A DNA stretch of 64,000 bases from Cyanophora paradoxa (Eukaryota > Glaucocystophyceae > Cyanophorales > Cyanophoraceae). Positions 1-10,212 of this stretch are shown here, in pieces. The number at the start of each line of letters is the position of its first letter. Position 1 is the first letter of the stretch. Made by a program: the position numbers and the translations under genes. The notes under the pieces were generated by a model that was given only the letters and a program-made list of their open reading frames with translations, made no database searches and had not been told where the DNA came from. The stretch lies in assembly GCA_004431415.1 (NCBI GenBank), contig QPMI01000644.1, positions 55,905-119,904 of the forward strand, given 5' to 3'.

Positions 1-3000
1 GTGGAGCGGGACGAGAAGGGGTTATCGCTCCTGGAGGAGGTCGAGGTCGGCCCCAACGACGCCGAGGGCGCCAATGGTGAGCGCGCGCGAGCGCTGGATC
101 CTTATTCCGCGCGCCGCTCAGCGCCCCGCAGCCGAGGCGGGCCGGTGGGACGTGCTGAACCTGCCGACGGACTCGCCGGCCGTGCTGTGGGAGCTCAGCA
201 CGAGCATCACGGAGCTCGGGCTGCAGATCCAAGGCTGCAAGATCGAGTCCGAGGCGGGCGCGGGGCAGCCGGGCGGGCGCACGCGCGTGTACGTGGCGCC
301 CTCGAGGCGGCGCGGGCTGCGGGCGCGCCTCCTCGAGCGCGCGCGGGCGGCGCTGGCGCGGCGGCGCGAGTTGGACGCAGAGACGGGGCTGGAGGAGGGC
401 GCGGCCCTGCGCGAGTGCCTCTCGTGCAGCATATGCCTCGGCTCCGTGCGTCCCGCCCGGCGGCCCGGCCCGGCTCGAACCAGTTCCTGTAGCTGACCGG
501 TCGGACGGACGCCCCCTCCGCGTCAGATGCGGCGGCCGGTGGGCGTCGTGCCCTGCGCCCACGCCTTCGACGAGGCGTGCATCGTCTCCTGGACCCGCGC
601 CCGCGCCGCCCGCGGGCCCGCCCCGGAGTCCGACGGTGCGGGCCCCCCCCCCCGCCCCTGCGCCCCGCTTGCTGCTGCGGCTGATCGATATCTGGTTCCC
701 CTTGCTCGCCGGTAGTCCACAACAAGTGTCCGGTGCCAGCCTCTCTTTCCTTCTCTCCGCCATATCCGTTTCTAATGAGCTCGGCCGGGGCAGGTGTGCC
801 GGGGCCCGATCCGCGGCCTTGTGCCCAACCGCGTCCTGGGCGCCCTCGCCGAGCGATGCGCCCCCGCCTTCGGTGACGAGCCCTCCGCCCGGGGCGGCGC
901 CGGCGCCGGCGCCGGGGCCTCTGGGGCCGCTGGGGCCGCCGGGGCGGGTGCCGCTGCTGGCGACGCGGTCTCTATCGGGCCGCCCGGCCCCGCCGGCCCC
1001 GCCGGGTCCGAGGGTGCGCCAGCCCCCGTCCGTCCGTCCGTCCATTTCGTCTGATCTGATCTGATCTGATCTGAGCAGAGGACGTGGAGCACGTGTCGGT
1101 GCTGATCCGGAGCGGCGCCGTACCCGCCGACTTCTGGGACCCAGTGCGGCCGGGTCCCGGATCGGACCCCGGCTCACCCGCCCGCCCCGCCGCCCCCGCC
1201 GCCCCTACCTCCGCCCCCGTCGTCGGCATCCCCGTCGTCGCGTTTCCTGCCTTCCCGCCCCGGCCCCCGCCGCGGCCGCCGGCGCGCCCCAAGACCTGGC
1301 TCGAGGCGCGCGCGCCCCGCCGCGTTTCGACTCTTCTCACGGTTTCGCAGGAGGCCCGGGACGCGGTCTCGCGGTTCCTCTCGTCGGCGGCGGCGGCGCT
1401 CCGCACGGGCGTCGACGAGTCGGACCGCGAGCGCCACGCGGCGGCCGCCCACGCGCACGCAGCCGCCGCCCACGCGCACGCGGCGGGGTACTACCGCAAC
1501 GCGCCCTTCTCGGCGCACCACATCGCGGTGCTGCCGTACCCCGGCGCGCAGGACGACGGCGGCGACCCCGCGCGGGCCGCGCGGGCGGCCCCCGCGCGGG
1601 CCGCGGTCGCCGCCGCGCTCCCGCGTACCGCCCGCCCCGCGAGGACCGGTGGCGGCGGGCCTCGTCGGCGCTGCAGGGCGCCGGCTTCGCGGCCGCCCTC
1701 GCCGCCCTCATAGCCTCGGCCGTCCTCGCCTCCACCGGCGGCGCCGAGCTCCGCGCCGTCGGTCCGCCCTCCGCCTCAGCTGTTTTTGGTCAGCCCTTCT
1801 CTGATGATGAGCGCAGCGGCGGCTCTCGGAATCTTCGGCGGCATCCTGGTCCTCACGTCCACGGGCCGCTGCGTCACGCGGCTCCACCTCGCACGCCGCC
1901 CGAGGTACCTCAAGGCCCGCGTCGCCTCCTCCCTCCTCTCCGCCGCCTTCCTCGCCGCCGGCGGCTTCCTTCTTTCCGGTACCCCCTGAGCTCACCTGAG
2001 CCCAGTTCAGCCTATCTGAGCCTGCCTCAGACACGAGCCGGGAGCTGTGGCGCGGCTTCGGCGTGCTCCTCGTCGCCTACGGCTCCTCCCTCCTCGACGC
2101 CACGTTCTTCTGGTACCCCCCCCTCCCGCCCCTTCCCCCCCTTCCCTCGATCGACCGATCGCGCGGCAGGCTCCCGCCCCGCGTGGCGCGCACCGGCCTG
2201 CGCCGCAGCAACGAGCACATCGGGTTCCTCTTCTGCCTGGTGCGTGGAGCGCGCTTGGCCGCGCGCGCACCCGGGGCCGATCTGGGGCCGCGGCCGCCCA
2301 GGTGAACCTGGTGCCGCTGGGGGGCGTCCTCTGCGCGGCGGGCGCGGCGGCGGCGGCCGCGGCCGCCTCGGACGGGGAGCGGCCGATCCTGGCGGCGGGG
2401 CTGATCGCCCCGGGAGCCGTCCTCATCTGCGCCGTCGCCCTCGCCCTCGTCCTCTGGGGCGTCGCCCTCTTCCTAAAGTGCTGGTGCGCCTCGACCCACT
2501 CTAGCCTAGTCCTAGGCTTAGTCCTAGTTCTTGCCCTATGCCTAGCTTTAGGCCAAGGCCTAGGCCTCCGCCCCAGCCGTCCTCCTTAAGTCCTAGGGCC
2601 TAGACCTAGTCCTAGTCCTAGGTTTAGGCCTCCGCCCCGGCCTGTGCGCCCCGTAGGCCCGGCTCTTGAAACTGAAGCTTAGGTCGAGCCCTGAGGGGCG
2701 GGGCGGGGTGCGGCCCTTAAACTGAAGCTTAGCTTGAGCCCTGAGGGGCGGGCGGTGTGTGGCGGGGCGGCCTAGCTCTAGTCCTAGTCCTAGTCCTAGG
2801 CCTAGGCCAGGCCTCCGCCCGTGCCCTCCTCCTCAAGTGCTGGTGCGCCCCGGCCTAGTCCTGGGCCTAGGCCCAGTAGGCCCGGCCCTTAAACTGGAGC
2901 TTAGCTTGAGCCCTGAGGGGCGGGGCGGGGTGTGGCGGGCGGGTCAGCGCGCTCAAGCTAAGCTTCAGTTCAAGGGCCGGGCCTAGGCCTAGTCCTAGTC

Positions 3001-3131
3001 CTAGGCTTAGGCCAGGCCTCCGCCCCGACCCTTCAATTAACTGAAGCTTGCAATTGAGCGCGCTGACCCGCCCCGCCCCGCCCCGCCGCAGCTTCTGCAT
3101 AGGGTGCCTTCCCCGCCACTACAGGAGGTAG
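1..3131 (+). CDS. RING-finger multi-pass membrane protein (5' partial)
   Basis: Probable membrane E3 ubiquitin ligase, running in from the window edge. Exons I join: 1-76, 132-445, 527-635, 716-732, 794 onward, about 1079-1143, 1351 onward, about 1795-1978, 2031-2112, 2170-2239, 2302-2477 and 3092-3131. Joining 132-445, 527-635, the 17-base exon 716-732 and 794 onward gives a RING: CSIC, then PCAHAFDEAC, then KCPVCRGPI. The residue two before the last Cys of the middle group is Asp where many RINGs have Cys. Upstream, 132-300 encodes a stretch (DSPAVLWELSTSITELGL) that resembles an ACT domain; this is tentative. Downstream are about five hydrophobic segments, e.g. AALAALIASAVLAS, LGIFGGILVLTS, GFGVLLVAYGSSLL and VLICAVALALVLWGVALFL. 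The last intron (2478-3091) is long and repeat-filled. Between about 1560 and 1625 the frame changes with no clear splice site, so an indel or an unusual intron is possible. RING call firm; ligase role inferred. Confidence 0.7.
2478..3091 (+). repeat. Repeat-filled last intron of the RING gene
   Basis: A 614-base intron in a gene whose other introns are around 50-130 bases. It holds many CTAGTCCTAGG / CCTAGGCC palindromic units. It also has three direct copies of a roughly 50-base unit containing AAACTGAAGCTTAG and GAGCCCTGAGGGGCGG (near 2666, 2714 and 2886). An inverted repeat has arms at about 2943-2973 and 3038-3068, both built on AACTGAAGCTT and GCGCGCTGA. A second copy of the intron's own donor region lies at 2824-2854 (original 2465-2495). 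No transposase is visible. Confidence 0.75.
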
Positions 3132-3430
3132 CTGCAGCTCCTTCGAGCTCTAGCTAGATCTTTCAAGTTTGCTGCTCGTCTCATTTCAGAATCGATCTTG
3201 TAGAATGCACTAGACAAGCACACGTGGTACGCACTAGAAAAAGTACCCTAATACGATACAGAGGGAATATTAATCGATTCGAATTCTGCATGCCTGTATC
3301 GTAGCTGCAAATGAAGGGGGCGGATCATCGGATGGGGCCCAGCCGAGCCTGTAGAATCGGGCCGAGCCCGCGCGCCCCTTAGAAGCCGGCCCAGACGGGA
3401 TGGCCATGGGATGGGATTTCATGGGCCGCC
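3132..3430. other. Intergenic, convergent 3' flanks
   Basis: The 3' ends of the RING gene (+) and the coiled-coil gene (-) meet here. The sequence is less GC-rich than the flanking genes (e.g. around 3150-3290) and would carry both polyadenylation signals. I see no gene. Confidence 0.5.
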
Positions 3431-4663
3431 TCAGAAGGCCTTGACTTCGGGCCGGGCGCCCATCGGCTTCAGGAAGTGAGGCGCCGCGTGCCGCGGGGGG
3501 GACGGGGAGCCCCGCGCCGCCGCCGGCGGCAGGTGCCGCCCCGCCGGCTTCGAACTCGGAGCCGGGGCGGCCAGCGCCTCCTGCTGCGCCTGCTCCGAGC
3601 GGTGGGCCGGGCGGCGCGCGCGGGGGGTACGTGCACGCGGGGGGGGGGGGGGGTTGGCACCTGGTTGGACTGGGCGCGGGCGAGGGCCTGCGCGTAGAGG
3701 GCCTTGGCCGCGAAGCTCTTGGTCGGGGCGAGCAGCTTGGATGCGACGTCGCGGTCCGCGGCGTGATGGTGGTGCGGGGCGATGGCGGGGAAGTGGCCCT
3801 CGTCGTCAAGCTCGACCACGCGCTTCTTCATGTGAACCCGGCTCTTCTTGTACTCCGGGATCAGCAGCGCAACCTGCGTATGTACGGCGTAACCCAGGTC
3901 GGAACGGCGCGGCGGGCGGGCGGTGCACGGCCGAGGAGATCTAGAGCGCGGCGTGCGCACCGGCTGCCGCCCGACCTGCGTCCGGATCGCAGCCTTGAGG
4001 GGTCCCAGATCGACGAAGTTGAACTTGGGCCACATAGACGCCTGCCCCTGCGCCGGGGGCGTCGGCGCGGGAACTAACTTCAGCTTGGGGCCGCGGTCTC
4101 TCTGCGGGGCGAACCCTTTGGTTCTGGGCCGACGAGTCTATGTGGTATATCTGTCGAGGGTAGAGTAAGAAACCTCCGACATCAATGAAGAAAGGCAGGA
4201 AAAGGAATCAGAAGCGAGCGCGAGTAGAATACGCACCTGCTCCATGTGCTCTCGCCTGTCGTGGAACTGCTCGCGCATGTGCTTCGAATCCGCCGCGAGC
4301 TGAGAGCTCGCCGCATAGAGGTCGTTGAGCGCATCGTCGATTTTCTGCAGCCTGCGAGAGCAGACCAGTGAGCGGAGTCGGCAGCTAGTTCACGGGCCGG
4401 GGGGGGCGGGCCTCCGGATCGTCTTCGAGCGGGCGGGCATAAGCACGCCGGGAAGCTCCGGCGCGCTCTGCGTTTGTTCCCACTTCAGACCCTTGCTCTT
4501 GGATCTGCGCGCCGGGAGGATCAGACGAGGGCGCGCATCGCAGAGCCAGCTTTAGCTTCTCCGCGAACCGCGCCAGGCCGTGCGAGTTGGTGCGCTCGAT
4601 CCCGCTGTCAAAACCCTCATCTCCAGGCCTGAATTGAGCGATAGCAGGGCCGCCGAAACTCAT
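3431..4663 (-). CDS. Unrecognised short coiled-coil protein
   Basis: I do not recognise the family. Start ATG at 4663-4661 gives MSFGGPAIAQFRPGDEGFDS. A clean internal exon (4351-4237) reads LQKIDDALNDLYAASSQLAA and ends HDRREHMEQ before a GTGCGT donor; it is helical and heptad-like. The next exon contains PKFNFVDLGPLKAAIRTQ. A GT-AG intron then joins it to VALLIPEYKKSRVHMKKRVV, a short His run (HHHH) and KSFAAKALYAQALARAQSNQ. The last exon starts AQQEALAAPAP and stops at 3433-3431 after RPEVKAF. The product is basic and soluble, with no signal peptide or membrane segment. The exon after the start is uncertain because the reading frame there is open in more than one way. Confidence 0.6.
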
Positions 4664-5000
4664 CTTCCCCAGCCAGCGAGAGCGTGCTCCGACTCCGTGT
4701 CGCCGAGCTGGTCACGGCTCGCAGCCGAGTCGCGATTTGCCACGTAGCTAACTGCAGTTTCCTCGATCTACCCGCGCGTGCACGCGGGCTCGATCCGGGC
4801 TCCGAAGGCTAATCTCGGTAGCACTGGCCGCGAAGCACCGCAATGGGGCGGGGATCTCGCTGGATGTGCCTGCAGGCCGCTGGCGTTATGCTGGGGCCGC
4901 GCCGATGCTTGAAACAAGCGCTAAAGAAGCGCAAAGGGAGCTAAAAGTTGAGAGTACTGTACCCGGGCTGCGCATCTGCGGGCGGCAAAGCGCGCGAATC
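4664..5000. promoter_or_regulatory. Divergent intergenic region
   Basis: Lies between the starts of the coiled-coil gene (-) and the sirtuin gene (+), so it should hold both promoters. An in-frame ATG at 4905 could extend the sirtuin by 32 residues. No TATA box or repeat stands out. Confidence 0.4.
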
Positions 5001-7914
5001 ATGCACCAGCCAATTCACGAAGATGACCCTCCCTTTACGGGCGGAGTGCCGCCCGAGAACCCGCCTGCGCCGCCGGCAGAATCGTCAAGCAGCCTCGACC
5101 TGCGCTGGAAGCAATTTCAGTCGGCATTCGACCGCATACTCCGGTGCGCGCTCGCCAGCTGCTCGTCGCGCCCGCGCCCCGCTCGCACCCCCTGACTCAA
5201 ACCGAAGCGCCTCGCTCGGCTTTGATATCGACTTCGACCTGGACCCCGTGCCGCCGGAGGAGCGGCACTCCGTTCTCGACGGCGATGTGTCGCTGGACGG
5301 CATCGCGCGCAAGATCAAGGAGGGCGCATGTACGTAAGCGCGCGGCCCGGCCCGGGCGCGGCCGACGAGCCCGCGGCGCGCAGGCAAGAAGATCGTGGTG
5401 CTTAGTGGTGCCGGCATCAGTGTGAGCGCGGGCATACCAGGCGCGCACGCCCGGGCCCAACCGCCGAAACGCCCACCTAAGCCGGGAGGCGCGCGCAGAC
5501 TTCCGCTCGCCCGGGACGGGCCTGTACGACAACCTGCAGAAGTACAATCTGCCGTATCCTGCCGGGGACCGCCGCCGCGCCCGCGCTCGACCGCGGCGCC
5601 GCCGCCGCGCACGCGAAAGAACGCTGCCCCCTCGACCGGCGCGCCGTCGGCGCCGCGCACGCAGTTACCCGCAGGCGATCTTCGAGATGGGGTTCTTCCG
5701 CGAGAACCCCAAGCCCTTCTTCACGCTCGCCAAGGAGCTCTGGCCCGGCAACTTCAAGGCGAGCCCGCGCCCGGGCCCAAACAAATGACTAAAGATAAAC
5801 TAAGCCAACCTTTCGAGCAGCCGACGATCGCGCACTACTTCGTGAAGCTGCTCGCGAAGAAGGGCATTCTGCTCCGCAACTACACGCAGAACATCGACAC
5901 GCTGGAGCGATGCGCCGGCGCGCCCTCCCCTCACCTCACCTGACCCGGCCTCGCCTGACCCGACTCGGCCCCCTGGCACGCAGGCATCGAGGAGGAGCTG
6001 CTGGTGGAGGCGCACGGCTCGTTCGCGAGCTCGCGCTGCACCGTCTGCTCCGCCGACGTCGAGTCGAGCTTCGTGCAGGGCGCGCCCCGCCCCGCCCCGC
6101 CCCGCCCCGCCCCGCCCTCAGCAACCAAAAAACCAGCTATTCTTAGAATAAACTAGCTAAGATCGCAAGGAGAGCACGCCCCGCCATGCGCCGCCCCGTC
6201 CCCGCCCCGCGCCCGCCACGCCCACTCGGAGCCCTGAAGCTCGCGCCACCCGCCCCCGCCCCCGCCCCCGCCCCTGCCCCGCAGAGCGCATCTTCAAAGA
6301 CGAGGTACCCATGTGCGAGAAGTGCGGCGGTGTCGTCAAGGTGCGCCCCCCCCCCCTCCCTCCCCCCCCTCAACCCCGCTGTACCCCCCCTCCACTCCCC
6401 CCCCCTCTTCCCCCCCAGCCGAACATCGTGTTCTTCGGGGAGAGTCTCTGAGAGATATAGCCTAAGGTGGCCTAGAGTTAGAGAGATAGCCTAGAGATGT
6501 AAAGGGCCCGGGGTGTGGCAGTAGATTTAAGACTCTGCCATGTCGGGCAAGACTTGCTTGCACTGGGTGTCCTTTATCAACTCTAACCGTCCCCCCTTCA
6601 CTCCTTCACTTCCCTTCAATCCCCCTTCTGTCCTTTTTAATCAAATCTAACCTTCCCCCCTTCACTCCTTCACTTCCCTTCACTCCCCCTTCTGTCCTTT
6701 ATCAACTCTAACCGGCCCACTGTACCCCCTTCGTTCCTCCCCCTCTCCCCTTCACTCATCCCCCCCCCACCCCCCCACCCCAGCCGAACATCCTTTATCG
6801 TTCGGTGTCCTTTATCACCCCTTCCCCTTCCCCACCCCACCCATCCCGCTGTATCCCCCATCCACTCACCCCCCCCCCTCCTCCCCCTCAGCCGAACATC
6901 GTGTTCTTCGGGGAGAGCCTCCCGCACCGCTTCGGGGCGCTCCACAAGGAGGACCTCCCCGAATGCGACCTCCTCATCGGTTCGCATTCCGTCTGCTTGC
7001 TTTCTGCCTGTCTGTCTGAGAGCTTAGCTAGCTGGCTGGTTTCTTGGCTTTCTAGCTGAGCTAGCTTAGCTTTCTACTCATCGGTGGCCGCCCGCGCCCC
7101 GCCCCTTTCCCTCTGAGCGGAGCGGAGCTGAGCTAAATTAACTTTCTAAGCTTATAGGCTTTTAGGCTGAGCTATTTTAGCTATCTTAGCTTTTAGGCTT
7201 TAAGGCTGCATGCCCGCGCCCTGCTTCACTCCGTCTCTCTGCGAGCTCCCTTTCTGACCGCGGGCGGGCGGCGGGCGGGCGGCAGTGATGGGGACGAGCC
7301 TCAAGGTGCAGCCGTTCGCGGGCCTCATCGCCAAGTGCGGCCTCCGCGTGCCCCGCCTCCTCATCAACCGCGAGGAGGTCGGGCGCTTCATGGCCGGTGC
7401 GATACGATACGATGTGATACGATACGATACGATTTGATCTGATCTGAGTACAGGCGGCTTCGACTTCGGGAGCGAGGAGAACTACCGGGACGTACCCCTG
7501 CTCACGGACTGCGACTCGGGCGTGCTCGAGCTCTGCGACAAGCTGGGCTGGCGCGAAGAGCTGCTGGCGCTGGCCGCCGAGGGCGGCCTCTCCGCCCCGC
7601 CCGCCTTCGCCCTCTCCCCAGCCGCCTCCGCCGCCGCCGAGGCCCGGCGCGCCTCGGAGGCGCACGCGCACAAGGACGCGGCGGCGGCGGCGGCGGAGGC
7701 GGCGGAGGCGGCGGCGGCGGGCAAGGAGGAGGGCTGCGCCGACGCCGTCTATGGCGAAAACCTCGCCGAGCGCGAGCTGGAGGCATCCATCGCTCAGGTC
7801 AGATCTGAGGCGCCGCGCCAGGGCCGCTCAGATCAGATCAGATCTGATCTGACCCGCGATCCGACTCAGATCGACGACGAGGCCCCGCCCTCCCCCAAGG
7901 GGAACCACGCGTAG
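5001..7914 (+). CDS. SIRT2-like NAD-dependent protein deacylase (class I sirtuin)
   Basis: Removes acyl groups from protein lysines using NAD+. Exons: 5001-5143, 5208-5329, 5384-5440, 5499-5553, 5665-5758, 5821-5917, 5984-6079, 6285-6340, 6892-6979, 7286-7396, 7454-7797 and 7870-7914. Seen in order: the NAD-binding [11 protein letters not shown] and [36 protein letters not shown]; the catalytic His in VEAHGSF; a zinc site ([10 protein letters not shown] and PMCEKCGG, giving C-x2-C twice); [34 protein letters not shown]. The order and spacing match human SIRT2/SIRT3. An Ala/Glu-rich C-terminal tail follows. Four introns have GC donors (5441, 5759, 5918, 6080), each fixed by the conserved frame. 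The last intron (7798-7869) is 72 bases, a multiple of 3 and free of stops, so retention would only add 24 residues. ATG 4905 is an alternative start. Confidence 0.93.
6380..6921 (+). repeat. Threefold repeat of intron end plus exon start in the sirtuin intron
   Basis: The intron 6341-6891 ends at a C-rich tract followed by CAG and exon sequence CCGAACATCGTGTTCTTCGG. The same C-tract, CAG and about 30 bases of exon start also occur inside the intron at about 6380-6449 (nearly exact, then diverging) and 6716-6796 (only CAG + CCGAACATC). CCTTTATCAACTCTAACC units fill the space between. Only the copy at 6892 continues into the conserved sirtuin frame. Confidence 0.85.
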
Positions 7915-8100
7915 GCCCCTCTCTGGCCTCCCGTCTCCCGCCCTTTCCTCCCCTCCGCGCCCCGGCCCGCCGCCTCTTCTGTAAGTACTAGTATGCATTG
8001 CTTTCCGATCCGCTCGCGTGAGTCGCGCCCGGCCGGCCGGCTGGGGGGTACTGTACAGTGGGTGGGAGGGTCGGGAGCGGAAGCGCGCGGGGCCCCTCCC
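7915..8100. other. Short convergent intergenic gap
   Basis: The 3' flanks of the sirtuin gene and the minus-strand redox gene. No feature is visible. Confidence 0.5.
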
Positions 8101-9127
8101 TCACTTCTTGTCGCAGCCGCAGTCCTTGTCGGCCGGGGCGGCCTTGCCTGCGGCGGCGGATCCCGAGGAGGACGGGGCCTTGCCCGTGAGCGCGGCGGCG
8201 AGGACGGCCTGCGGGTCGGGGTGGTCGCCGAAGTGGGCCTGGCGGTGCGCGAAGATGACGCCCTGGCCGTACCCCCGACCCGCGCGGTCAGCCTGGAATT
8301 TGATCCGCGGGGAGCGAGGCGAGGCCGACCTCTGGGCCCAGGACGAAGGTGCCGCCGAGCTGCCAGCCGTCGCCGTCGACGTTCCCGTCGAACTCCTTTC
8401 CCTTCGCCCGGAAGATGCTCTGCCACACGTCCGGCCGCAGCATCCCCAGCCTGCCGCCCCGCGCACGCATCGGCGTCAGAGCGGCTGCTGCACGGAGACG
8501 ACGGGGGGCGTGCGCGCCATCCGGAGCGCTGCGTGCCGAGCGCTTTGTAGAGATCCTTCTCCTCGTCGAAGTAGAGCTCGCCCGCCCAGTAATTCCCCTG
8601 CGAATGCCGCGAGGCCGCTTCGAAGTCAGCTGCGCATGCAGCGGCGCGCGCGGCGCTCCCGCGTCCGCAGGAAGCAGCGGTGCACCTTCGCAAAATCCTC
8701 GTATCCGAGCTTCTCGTGCGCGACGGCGATCATCCTGACCCCCGCAGCGTCTGGGCGAGGGTCAGGGCCCGACCTCGGCGCATGCGGCGCGTGATCGTAC
8801 GCGCGGACCGAGCTGCGGCTTGATCTTGCTGAGATCGGCCGCGCCCTCTCTGCACAACAAGCACCCGAACCTCCTCAGGAGCGTCAGCACCACGCGCTGC
8901 GACGCCGCGGCCGCCTTGAGGTCCACTCTGCCGAACGACATGAGCCTCCCCGGCGACGCGCGCAGCGTCGATAAGGCGGCGCACGTCGTCTTCCCGTCGA
9001 AGCTCCGCACCAGAATCGGCGCCGCGCTGGAGATGTCGAACATGACCGCCGGAGCCGGGCGAAGGACCGTGGAGGCGAAGAAGGCCAGGGCCGCACCGCC
9101 GAGACCGAGCGGGACAAGCGGGTTCAT
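8101..9127 (-). CDS. PRXL2/FAM213-type thioredoxin-fold redox protein
   Basis: Member of the peroxiredoxin-like 2 (AhpC/TSA-like) group, thought to act in thiol redox control. Exons on the minus strand: 9127-8809, 8750-8686, 8597-8518, 8450-8330 and 8292-8101. The N-terminus (MNPLVPLGLGGAALAFFAST) is a signal-anchor-like hydrophobic segment. The active-site region reads RRFGCLLCREGAADLSKIKP, with the family's CxxC. After splicing it continues VAHEKLGYEDFAKGNYWAG, ELYFDEEKDLYKALG, MLRPDVWQSIFRAKGKEFDG, GDGWQLGGTFVLG and HRQAHFGDHPDPQAVLAAAL, matching the family block by block. The tail (DKDCGCDKK) adds a CxC. The intron after 8518 has a GC donor. Distal Cys pairs could resolve the active-site disulfide; that is inference. 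Start: the first ATG giving the hydrophobic N-terminus. Confidence 0.88.
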
Positions 9128-9228
9128 GAGCGCAGCTCCTCGCACGCGTGTGAGCGCCACAGCGACGGCGTGCGGCTCGAGGACGGTACCCGGGCAACTG
9201 GGCAGCGTACCCGGCCGGAGAATCGATC

Positions 9229-9691
9229 ATGTTGTTCGTCGTCCAGACGCCAGCGGCGACGTCCTCGCGCGCTCCGGTGGCGATAAGAATACCGTCGGCC
9301 GCGACCCACGCGCTGGAATCAGCGCGCGCACCGGTGCCGTCCTCGTCTCACGCAGCAGCCCGCCAGCCGAGCGGTCACGTCGCATCGACGTTTTTCGGGA
9401 GGCAGGAGCTCGGCTGGGCTGCGGCGTCGCGCGAGTTTCTCGCGGCGACGCTCGCTGTGCGGCAGCCGGCGGCAGACAGCGCGCTCGGGCTCGCCATCGA
9501 GGCGGCAGCGAGCAGGAAGCGCGGCAAAGCACGGGAAGAGAAGAAAAAGAAGAGCTCCAGCGCCCCGCAGGCGGTCAGCGGAGGCGCGCCGGCAGCGGAC
9601 GGAGCACTGTCGCTGCCAGAGCGACGCGCGAAGGCGCCGAAGCCGAAGAAGCAGTCCAAGGAGCAGAAGAAGAACGAGGAGAGCCTGCTGA

Positions 9692-9722
<31 letters not shown>

Positions 9723-10134
9723 GCGGGCAGCGACGGAGGCGCGCAGGCGCTGCTGGAGGACGTGACGGCGGCCAAGGGCGAACGCCTCACGAAGAAGCAG
9801 GAGCAGCAGCGGGAGGCGCGCCGGCTCATCAACGTCTCCGTCGTTATATGCTCCGCCCTCTTCGCCCTCGTGTACGCACGCCACACGCCGGCGCTTCGGA
9901 TTTTTCCGCACAGCGCCGCTGAGCGCGGGCGCTGTCCGCAGGGCGCTGTCCGGCGGCGTGCACCGCGCGGGCGACAAGGTGGAGGAGGACGCTAGCGGCG
10001 CGAAGAAGCCGGCGGCGGAGCAGCCGGCGAAGCCCGCGCCGGCGGCGCCGGCGGCGGTTGAGATCCCGGCGGTGCCCGCGGCGCCCGTGAGCGCGCCGGC
10101 GGACATCAGCATCGACATCCCCGCCCTCCCGTAG
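9229..10134 (+). CDS. Small lysine-rich single-pass membrane protein, unrecognised
   Basis: No family recognised. Exons: 9229-9693, 9747-9871 and 9942-10134, each joined in frame by GT-AG introns of 53 and 70 bases. The N-terminal part starts MLFVVQTPAATSS and is followed by a basic region (KRGKAREEKKKKSSS, KAPKPKKQSKEQKKNEESLL). A charged helix (GERLTKKQEQQREARR) comes next, then one membrane span (LINVSVVICSALFALVALSG), an acidic/Lys stretch and a Pro-Ala-Val tail ending IDIPALP. The layout (basic helix, single span, short disordered tail) suggests an ER or organelle membrane anchor protein. It starts about 100 bases from the divergent redox gene, so the two share a promoter region. The large open frame overlapping it at 8820-9995 is a shadow. 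Confidence 0.62.
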
Positions 10135-10212
10135 ACAGCCGCCGGCGCCGTGCCCTCAAACCAAACTTGGACACGTGCACAGCAAGGGCGCGTGCCGCTC
10201 GGCAGGCTACAC

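Noticed and set aside
2500-3070. Direct repeats considered as a CRISPR array or a transposon
   Set aside because: Unit spacing is irregular, units are palindromic and vary in length, there is no transposase or terminal duplication, and the block sits in an intron of a nuclear gene.
8820-9995. 391-codon + strand frame overlapping the redox gene and the small membrane protein
   Set aside because: Antisense to the PRXL2-like exon in its first part and out of frame with the lysine-rich coding sequence in its second part; only the short stretch around the membrane span is real and is reached by splicing.
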